55,694 nucleotides of DNA. Source: Clostridia bacterium (lineage in GTDB: Bacteria > Bacillota > Clostridia > Oscillospirales > Acutalibacteraceae). Position 1 is the stretch's first letter. The number at the start of each line of letters is the position of its first letter. Positions 50,254 to 55,694 of this stretch are shown here, in pieces. The stretch lies in assembly GCA_017537365.1 (NCBI GenBank), contig JAFYKZ010000008.1, positions 1 through 55,694 on the forward strand. Direction: 5' to 3'. The notes under the pieces were generated by a model. The model had not been told where the DNA came from. It did no database searches and saw only the letters and a program-made list of their open reading frames with translations. Position numbers and translations under genes: made by a program.

Positions 50254-51835
50254 TTTTCACCTCTTCGCCTTCTTTTATAAGCGCACTTATGTCTTTAACC
50301 AAACCGTCAGGGATACGCAAAAGCAACTGCTCACGGTTAATAATACCCTTGTCGTAAAGACTTAAAAGGGTTTCGGTTATTTCCCTGTCGGTAAATGAAA
50401 CATTTTCCGAAACCTCAACATTAGCGCAAAGCATTAAAGCTTTATATCGCTTTGCATCAAAAGGAATATATTTAATCCCTGCCTTGCTCGATTGCTTTAA
50501 GCTTCGGTTTCCGTAATAAGCAACCCAGAAATCCGCCCAGATGCGCGCAGTATCCTCAATAAAGGTATAATAACGGCTTTTAACTATTTTAAGAGGCATA
50601 AGCGCCGCATCACGCATCGCAATAAGCGCGGTTGCATTGTCGGCTTTACTGTCTCCAAGCGCCACCTCATTAGCACCGCTTTGAGTTAAGGTGTTATCGA
50701 TAAGAGTATTTATGCTCGCATCAAAATCCTTAGTAAAAACAGGCGGATTTATATATTTAACCGCGCCCGCAACATCCTCGTTGCTTCCAAAAACCTTAAT
50801 TATTTGTCCTGGGTCATTGGTTATTTTATCGGTAACCGTATCACCGTTTACAACCATTATAGGCATACCCGTAGTCATAGCCGACCACACATTTGCGGTT
50901 ATCATTCTGTTTATTGCGATTTGGTTTGGAATTAAATATGTAACCTCGCTCTCGCCATAAATAGAATCGGTTTTTCTCTCCCATGTAAAAATAGAAATCG
51001 GATAAAGCTTAAGACCTGTTTCAAAAGGTTCTCTTATGGTAAACTTTTCAGTAGTTTTGATGCATTTAATGGTATATTCATAAGCATTTTTATATTCCTT
51101 GTAAAGCTTGGTAAATTGAGTAACCTTGCCGTCTATTGCTTCTTCGGCTATTCCCTTTAAAACCGAAGTATCCGCACCTGAAAGTCTTGCCTCTCTTAAA
51201 ACCTCTTCTACATCCTTTTTGCTCGAAAGTATAATATAGCCCTGCTTTTGAACCTCCTGTATATAAGGGTCTCCAAAAACCACATCATCAATACTTAAAA
51301 CCTCGCAAGCTATATCCCCGTTTATCCTTACCTTTTTTTCATAATCGGCAAAAAGTCCGGTGTAAATTCCGTTATCCCAATAAGTATATAAAACCGCTGT
51401 GCCGCATATATACGCATTTCTGAGAATTTTTTCGCTAATTTCCGCAAATTTAAGTCTTTCGGCAGTAACCTTATAATAATTATCAAAAGCATTCATTACG
51501 AAATTGATTTCATTATCGGTAAGTTTGCCTGAGAAACTTTGTGTTGAATCCGAAAGCTCAATACTTTCGTTGGAAGTTGGTATACCCTCGGCAGAAAATC
51601 TTACCGCAGGATTATAGCTTAAAATCTGAGAAATTTTATAGTCGCCTATTCTTTTTATAACATTATGACGAACAAGAGGTCGGTCGTTACCGCATTTAGC
51701 ACCATGCCACTGGTCGCCAACATAAAACCGCTCGTTTAAGCGCGACTGCTCATATATCCCCTTGCTTCCTACCGATGCTTTAAACTCAGTACCCTTTTTA
51801 TATTGTTCAAATATCTCCTTTGGTGAGTAGTCCAT
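50237..51835 (-). CDS. P22-like portal protein
   Basis: A 532-aa protein. N-terminal NERFYVGDQWHG and RPLVRHNVIKRIGDYKISQI, central SIFTWERKTDSIYGESEVTY and IPNQIAINRM, then TQSGANEVALGDSKADNATA are typical of P22/phage-plasmid-like portals, which form the dodecameric ring for DNA entry. The C-terminal acidic helix (EGEEVKNDER) ends the protein. The ATG at 51835 follows AGGAGG. It is placed after the capsid gene, whereas most phages have portal before scaffold and capsid. Confidence 0.82.
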   Translation of the reverse strand: MDYSPKEIFEQYKKGTEFKASVGSKGIYEQSRLNERFYVGDQWHGAKCGNDRPLVRHNVIKRIGDYKISQILSYNPAVRFSAEGIPTSNESIELSDSTQSFSGKLTDNEINFVMNAFDNYYKVTAERLKFAEISEKILRNAYICGTAVLYTYWDNGIYTGLFADYEKKVRINGDIACEVLSIDDVVFGDPYIQEVQKQGYIILSSKKDVEEVLREARLSGADTSVLKGIAEEAIDGKVTQFTKLYKEYKNAYEYTIKCIKTTEKFTIREPFETGLKLYPISIFTWERKTDSIYGESEVTYLIPNQIAINRMITANVWSAMTTGMPIMVVNGDTVTDKITNDPGQIIKVFGSNEDVAGAVKYINPPVFTKDFDASINTLIDNTLTQSGANEVALGDSKADNATALIAMRDAALMPLKIVKSRYYTFIEDTARIWADFWVAYYGNRSLKQSSKAGIKYIPFDAKRYKALMLCANVEVSENVSFTDREITETLLSLYDKGIINREQLLLRIPDGLVKDISALIKEGEEVKNDERI

Positions 51836-51913
51836 AGTTTTCCTCCTATTGTTAAAACACACGTTTATAAGATTAAAGCCCGACCCGACGGGCCGAGCCT
51901 TAATTTATTTTAA

Positions 51914-53077
51914 TTATTCTACTGTAACGGTGTAAACATCTGAATCTGTGCTTGCAACTGAATCAACAGTAACACGAACAAAGTAGTAATAAACACCTGC
52001 TTCAAGCTCATCATCGGTAGTAAAGCTTTCATCATTTGCGCCTGCTATTTTAACTGCACCGCGCTTGTTTTCATTATCGCATTTATACCATTGATAAGTA
52101 AGCTCGCCCTCGCTTGTTGCTGTAACAGCTAAGGTTGCGGATGTACCCTCGTAGGTTGTTATTTCGGTATCAACAGCCTCAATCTCAACCTCAGGAGATA
52201 CCCAAGCCCAGATAGAATCAAGACCGCTGTTCTTAACAAATACATCATAATAAATTCTGTAATCAAATTTGTAAGCATCAGCATCAATATTCTGCTCAGG
52301 AGTGAAAATTCTCATTTGCTCGGTTTTCTTCACAAGATGAGCTGCACTCTTAGGACATACAAGCATATAGGTTTCTCTTGTAATATCAGCTGGTTTAAAG
52401 CCCGAAGAACCAAAATCATAAGCGGTTTTCATTCTCTCGGAAACCACGGGAATGATAGCCACTCCGTTAATAGATTTAACCTTCATATCAATGTTACCCT
52501 GCTTGAAATCGCTTACGGTAATCATCTTTGAAATTTCGGAAGAATTAAGTAAAGAAGCGTAAATATGACTGTCAACAAAAGCCACAATTTCCTCATCATA
52601 GCCGACACCGGCCTGAACCTCACCTATAAGATTGCAAAGAGCCTCAAAGGGAGCTTTGATGTCGCCGTCGATTGTGTTAGCGCGAGAAATTGCCAAGCCT
52701 GCAAGCTTAGAAAGAACATAAGCATCACATTCAGGAACAACCTTTGTTCTGACATATTCGCCTAAAATCTTTCCTGCAAGATTTGCAATGCCTGTTTCGC
52801 TCATATCCTCGCGGTCAATCTGCAAGGAACGGGCGCGGTCCATCTGCATTGTGTAAGAGCCGTTAGAAACAGTAATAGCTCCGCGCGCAAAACCTGCCTC
52901 TCGGTCATAATCTGCAAGACCTTGAAAATCAATGTCAGGGATTATAACAGTTTTAGCGCCAACAAACTTTGTTGCCATTGCATTGTCAGCAAAAAAGCCA
53001 ACCGCGCTCTTTTGTTCAAACATCTTATCTAGTTCATCCGAATAACGAACTGCATTTTCAATAGAATTTATTGCCAT
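51914..53077 (-). CDS. Major capsid protein with C-terminal Ig-like domain
   Basis: A 387-aa protein. The first ~305 residues look like an HK97/P22-type coat protein (VIIPDIDFQGLADYDREAGF, MQMDRARSLQIDREDMSET, VVPECDAYVLSKLAGLAIS, KSINGVAIIPVVSERMKTA). The last ~80 residues form an Ig-like fold (LTYQWYKCDNENKRGAVKIA, then YYYFVRVTVDSVAS). Such domains decorate capsids of some tailed phages and may bind surface glycans. No chaperone or protease gene is adjacent; a scaffold-like gene lies upstream. Confidence 0.8.
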   Translation of the reverse strand: MAINSIENAVRYSDELDKMFEQKSAVGFFADNAMATKFVGAKTVIIPDIDFQGLADYDREAGFARGAITVSNGSYTMQMDRARSLQIDREDMSETGIANLAGKILGEYVRTKVVPECDAYVLSKLAGLAISRANTIDGDIKAPFEALCNLIGEVQAGVGYDEEIVAFVDSHIYASLLNSSEISKMITVSDFKQGNIDMKVKSINGVAIIPVVSERMKTAYDFGSSGFKPADITRETYMLVCPKSAAHLVKKTEQMRIFTPEQNIDADAYKFDYRIYYDVFVKNSGLDSIWAWVSPEVEIEAVDTEITTYEGTSATLAVTATSEGELTYQWYKCDNENKRGAVKIAGANDESFTTDDELEAGVYYYFVRVTVDSVASTDSDVYTVTVE

Positions 53078-53096
53078 TTTAATTTCTCCTTAAAGT

Positions 53097-53723
53097 TTAT
53101 TTCCATAAGCCCTTTAAAAACTCAACCGCTTCGGGATTATCTCTGCCGTCTCGGTTTATTTGCGAGCCTATGCATACATTTTCTGTTAATTTTTTATTCT
53201 TATTTGCCTGCTTTAAAGCGCGCTCTTTAAATAGTAAATATCTTAAATATTCATCGGTTAAAGCTCTTCCGCTGAGTTCTGCCTTTTCTATAACCTCTTC
53301 GGGCAAATCGGTCTCTTTTTTTATCTCAGGAAAAATTTCCTGTAATTCATTAAAACCTCTTAATGCAGATACCTCTTTACCGCATTCAAGCTCTGCCACC
53401 TTTTGAGCAAACTCGCGGTCGCCCGAACATTTTTCGGTAAGCTCCGCTATTCTTTTTTCTAAGATTTTTCCATTTATATCACTTAAAAATTCTTCAACCG
53501 ATTTATCGTTTTGAGCGCTTAAATTTTTAAGTGTTTCATAATCCTTATAAATAAGGTCATATTTCATTCCCTTTTGAATAAGTGTTGTCGCATCCTCTAA
53601 GGGAATCTCCTTAAATTCCTTGTTGAATTTTACCCTGATGGTATCTGTATTTGGTGTGGTATCCTCAACAGCTTCCATTTTATTTTCATTTTCGGGTGTT
53701 ATAATTTCGGAATTTTCTGCCAT
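53097..53723 (-). CDS. Probable scaffolding protein
   Basis: A 208-aa acidic, helical protein with IRVKFNKEFKEIPLEDATTL near the N-terminus, a long charged coiled-coil middle (KILEKRIAELTEKCSGDREF, FAQKVAELECGKEV) and a short basic C-terminal stretch (LKQANKNKKL) near the end. Size, charge pattern and location just upstream of the capsid gene are those of phage scaffolding proteins. The assignment is positional; sequence conservation in this family is low. Confidence 0.65.
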   Translation of the reverse strand: MAENSEIITPENENKMEAVEDTTPNTDTIRVKFNKEFKEIPLEDATTLIQKGMKYDLIYKDYETLKNLSAQNDKSVEEFLSDINGKILEKRIAELTEKCSGDREFAQKVAELECGKEVSALRGFNELQEIFPEIKKETDLPEEVIEKAELSGRALTDEYLRYLLFKERALKQANKNKKLTENVCIGSQINRDGRDNPEAVEFLKGLWK

Positions 53724-53735
53724 TTTAACTCTCCT

Positions 53736-53924
53736 TTAAATTTGTTCACTGCCGTCATAACTTAAAAAGTTTCGGTATTCCTCTGTAAGACTTGTATCAC
53801 CATAAAATCTCGCTTTTTTGCTTGAACTTAAATTTTTATGGTTTCTTCTCTCGGCTATCAAATATCCGGAAATAAAACTGGATACGCCTAAAAGTATATA
53901 AAGCACTATCATTAAAAATCCCAT
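53736..53924 (-). CDS. Small one-TM phage protein
   Basis: A 62-aa protein with one N-terminal membrane segment (LMIVLYILLGVSSFISGYLI) and a basic then polar tail. It overlaps the end of terL by 13 nt and precedes the scaffold-like gene by 12 nt. No family is recognised. A membrane protein between terminase and scaffold is uncommon, but the coding frame fits the tight packing of the cassette. Confidence 0.55.
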   Translation of the reverse strand: MGFLMIVLYILLGVSSFISGYLIAERRNHKNLSSSKKARFYGDTSLTEEYRNFLSYDGSEQI

Positions 53925-55195
53925 CCTCCGTTTAAATCCTCTGCCGAAATAAAGCTGTCTGTTTCTTCGAAAACCTTTTCTTTTTTAGGTCTGAAAAACT
54001 TAACATCATAAAAGGCATACCTTAAAGCATCGCAAAGATGATTTTCAGTATCTCTCGGCAGCCTTTGACCGCGTTCGTTGTATTTGTCGGAATAAGCATA
54101 GCTCGATAACTCTCTAACTGTGTTAACGCAGGCAGGGTCAACCGTTATCTTATATTCGCTAATCGTTGCTATGCCGTTTAAAATGCTGTCTTTACCCTTA
54201 ACCGATGGCATAATTCTGCCAAGTCCCAACCGCCTTAAATCGTCATTCGATTTAGGCTCTGCCGCATCAGCGCGAATTCTCTCTTTCGAAAACCCCATAG
54301 CTTTTATCTTTTCTGCAATATCACAGTTTAACATCCGCTTGATATAAAATTCATTAAATATATAAATTTTCTTATCTATCGGATTGGCTTTAAACGCTAT
54401 AAAAGCAGTAGGGTCATTTGTATAGCCATAATCAAGCCCGAAAAAGCTTTTCCATTTGTACTTCTCGCTTTCAGGTATTTCCTCTTTTCCAACTGTCCAA
54501 TTTTCGTAAACTAGTCCCTCGGCAATACCCCAGTTTCCAAGCCCCGCAACCTCATATTTGCGAGGATTTTGCTTTTTCATCCGCTCGAAAACCACGCGGT
54601 CAGTACTGTCTAAAAATTCGTTTATTAAATAATTGGTTGAAAAGGTTGCCACCTGAGACGAAGAATTGTCAAAAAAGCGTTTTTTGAGCCAATGTGCCTC
54701 ACTCCAAGGGTTAAAGGTTATAGTGGTTTGTTTGTATAATGGTTCGGGAACTCTGCCTCTCGGCACAGATAAATCGAGTTTATCAAAATCAGCCTCTCTG
54801 CCTATTTCAAAGGCTTCCTCAATCCAAACAAAATTCAAATACCCCTTTGGCACTGTGGTTGATGCCAGCTTCAAAACATCATCAAACCCGCGAAAAATAA
54901 TCCTCTGCCCCGTTGGCTTGTATACCATTTCCATAGGAGACACGGTATTGTTCCAAAGGTCTGATACACCAAGCCTCTCCTGAGCCCATTTAAGCTGAGC
55001 AAAGGTTGAATCGCGATGGGTGTTGGCAACCTGCCTCACCACCAAAAGATTACTGTCTTTAAGCTTCATAAGTCGGTATATGAAATTGAGTGCGGTTGTT
55101 GCCGATTTTTTAGAACCTTTACCGCCTTTAAGAACACGGTATCGCTTCTCGCAGTTCCAAAATTCGTCATATCCCTGACCCACTATCTGCGACAT
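53912..55195 (-). CDS. Phage terminase large subunit (PBSX-type)
   Basis: About 427 aa. The ATPase domain has a P-loop variant G24-G-K-G-S-K-K-S31 (VLKGGKGSKKSATTAL), followed by LLVVRQVANTHRDSTFAQLK and Walker B FVWIEEAFE. The nuclease domain has FFGLDYGYTNDPTAFIA, RADAAEPKSNDDLRRLGLG and HLCDALRYAF with the metal-binding acids. It pumps and cuts DNA during packaging. ATG at 55195 lies just after the terS-like stop (TAAGATG); a longer frame starts at TTG 55219. Confidence 0.93.
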   Translation of the reverse strand: MSQIVGQGYDEFWNCEKRYRVLKGGKGSKKSATTALNFIYRLMKLKDSNLLVVRQVANTHRDSTFAQLKWAQERLGVSDLWNNTVSPMEMVYKPTGQRIIFRGFDDVLKLASTTVPKGYLNFVWIEEAFEIGREADFDKLDLSVPRGRVPEPLYKQTTITFNPWSEAHWLKKRFFDNSSSQVATFSTNYLINEFLDSTDRVVFERMKKQNPRKYEVAGLGNWGIAEGLVYENWTVGKEEIPESEKYKWKSFFGLDYGYTNDPTAFIAFKANPIDKKIYIFNEFYIKRMLNCDIAEKIKAMGFSKERIRADAAEPKSNDDLRRLGLGRIMPSVKGKDSILNGIATISEYKITVDPACVNTVRELSSYAYSDKYNERGQRLPRDTENHLCDALRYAFYDVKFFRPKKEKVFEETDSFISAEDLNGGWDF

Positions 55196-55196
55196 C

Positions 55197-55469
55197 TTAA
55201 TTTCCGATGTCGTCAACAATCATCACCGCCTTGGCCTGACTGGACCTGCTGTCGTCATTTTTTTCGCTTACTATCGAACGCAACTCCTTTATAGCCGAAA
55301 GCTCCCCGCTCGACGCCTTTTCATAAAGTGCTATCATCACCGCAGTCGTTCTGGTTGGATTTTTAACCTCATATCCCTTAGACCTAAGTGTCTCTACCTC
55401 TGCTTCGGATAACTTCTCGTTTAAAAGCGTTTTAAGGGTTTTATAAAGCAGTTTATCGTTTTCTTTCAT
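55197..55469 (-). CDS. Terminase small subunit-like protein
   Basis: A 90-aa protein from the ATG at 55469 behind GGGAGG. NPTRTTAVMIALYEKASSGE and LSAIKELRSIVSEKNDD resemble the C-terminal oligomerization part of small terminase subunits, and the gene lies directly upstream of terL. It is shorter than usual (often 140-180 aa) and lacks an evident DNA-binding HTH, so it may be a reduced or truncated form. Upstream sequence is interrupted by an IS end about 90 nt away. Confidence 0.6.
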   Translation of the reverse strand: MKENDKLLYKTLKTLLNEKLSEAEVETLRSKGYEVKNPTRTTAVMIALYEKASSGELSAIKELRSIVSEKNDDSRSSQAKAVMIVDDIGN

Positions 55470-55558
55470 AAGCCATTCCTCCCGGCGTCTAAAAGCATAC
55501 ACTCAAACCTTAGGGACATTCACCGACATAAAAAAATAAAGCCTAAGCACCAATGATA

Positions 55559-55694
55559 TGCACCCCAAAAGTTAGACACTTTTGGAGGTGCATATTTTCA
55601 TGCGTAAAAAAGGAGTAAAGAATAAAGTTTATAGTGCAGAATTTAAAATAGGTGTTATAATGGATATGCGAGAACACCATTTAAGTTATCACGA
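55559..55694 (+). mobile_element. IS3-family insertion sequence, left end (partial)
   Basis: The end starts near TGCACCCCAAAAGTTAGACA, the typical terminus of the IS3 family, and contains a near-perfect hairpin CACCCCAAAAG / CTTTTGGAGGTG (55561-55590). A transposase frame follows. The element runs off the window, so the right end and target duplication cannot be seen. Confidence 0.85.
55600..55694 (+). CDS. IS3-family transposase OrfA (5' part only)
   Basis: ATG at 55600 behind GGAGGTG encodes a basic start, MRKKGVKNKVYSAEFKIGVI, continuing MDMREHHLSYH to the window end. This is the beginning of the OrfA helix-turn-helix protein of IS3 elements, which normally joins OrfB by a programmed frameshift. 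Only about 31 codons are visible. The gene runs opposite to the phage cassette. Confidence 0.8.
   Translation, partial: MRKKGVKNKVYSAEFKIGVIMDMREHHLSYH

Larger units (their letters stand above)
46401..55469 (-). mobile_element. Phage head and packaging cassette (prophage or remnant)
   Basis: Ten consecutive minus-strand genes, tightly packed: terS-like, terL, a one-TM protein, scaffold-like, major capsid, portal, connector-like, hub-like, a GHL10 lipoprotein and an XhlA/holin-like protein. No tail-length, tail-fibre, endolysin, integrase, repressor or replication gene is visible before the IS element at 55559. Either the rest lies beyond the window or this is a domesticated or decayed element. 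The left boundary is between 46302 and 46400. Confidence 0.8.

Overview
The window looks like a chromosome segment of a low-GC, Gram-positive, anaerobic, spore-forming bacterium of the class Clostridia (Oscillospirales-like is my guess). The evidence is a PolC-type replicase, a complete eight-gene spoIIIA operon, an oxygen-sensitive NrdD/NrdG ribonucleotide reductase, pyruvate phosphate dikinase, the archaeal/eukaryotic-type short ProRS, AGGAGG ribosome binding sites, and TTGACA/TATAAT promoters with 17-nt spacers.

Layout. (1) 1-6311: the right part of an integrative mobilizable element. It holds an oriT-like block of inverted repeats, an HTH/AbiEii-like toxin-antitoxin pair, MobC, a MobP-type relaxase, a ParB-like protein and a large serine integrase at its right edge. 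Its left end is outside the window. (2) 6341-15494: a beta-lactamase-fold serine hydrolase, an AT-rich HNH endonuclease, malQ, ppdK and four small regulatory or membrane genes. (3) 15495-15941: a cluster of REP-like inverted repeats. (4) 15942-23094, minus strand: glgB, an Asp23 protein and spoIIIAH-AA. (5) 23204-25459: a split TauE/SafE pair, then lexA with an SOS box, rnhA and tadA. (6) 25508-30836, minus strand: proS, dnaD, a dnaI-like loader gene and mnmG. (7) 31075-42887: acpP, then the pyrH-frr-uppS-cdsA-dxr-rseP-ispG-polC cluster linking ribosome recycling, isoprenoid/envelope lipid synthesis and replication, then an M23 peptidase. (8) 42951-46203, minus strand: nrdD, nrdG and dut behind an NrdR box. 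(9) 46401-55469, minus strand: a phage head/packaging cassette (terS-like, terL, scaffold-like, Ig-tipped capsid, P22-like portal, connector-like, hub-like, a lipoprotein of the GHL10 family and an XhlA/holin-like protein). (10) 55559 to the end: the left end of an IS3-family element.

The most notable observation is that PolC is about 165 residues shorter than usual because the DEDD 3'-5' exonuclease domain normally inserted inside the PHP domain is cleanly absent. All nine expected PHP metal ligands are present (H333, H335, D342, H367, E397, H421/H422, C472, D565, H567). This suggests a replicase that either proofreads through PHP or relies on another protein. The phage cassette, which shows head genes and a lipoprotein hydrolase but no visible tail, integrase or repressor, is the second item to pursue.

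All calls come from reading the sequence; no database search was run. Start codons were chosen by ribosome binding site position and in several genes lie downstream of the longest possible reading frame.
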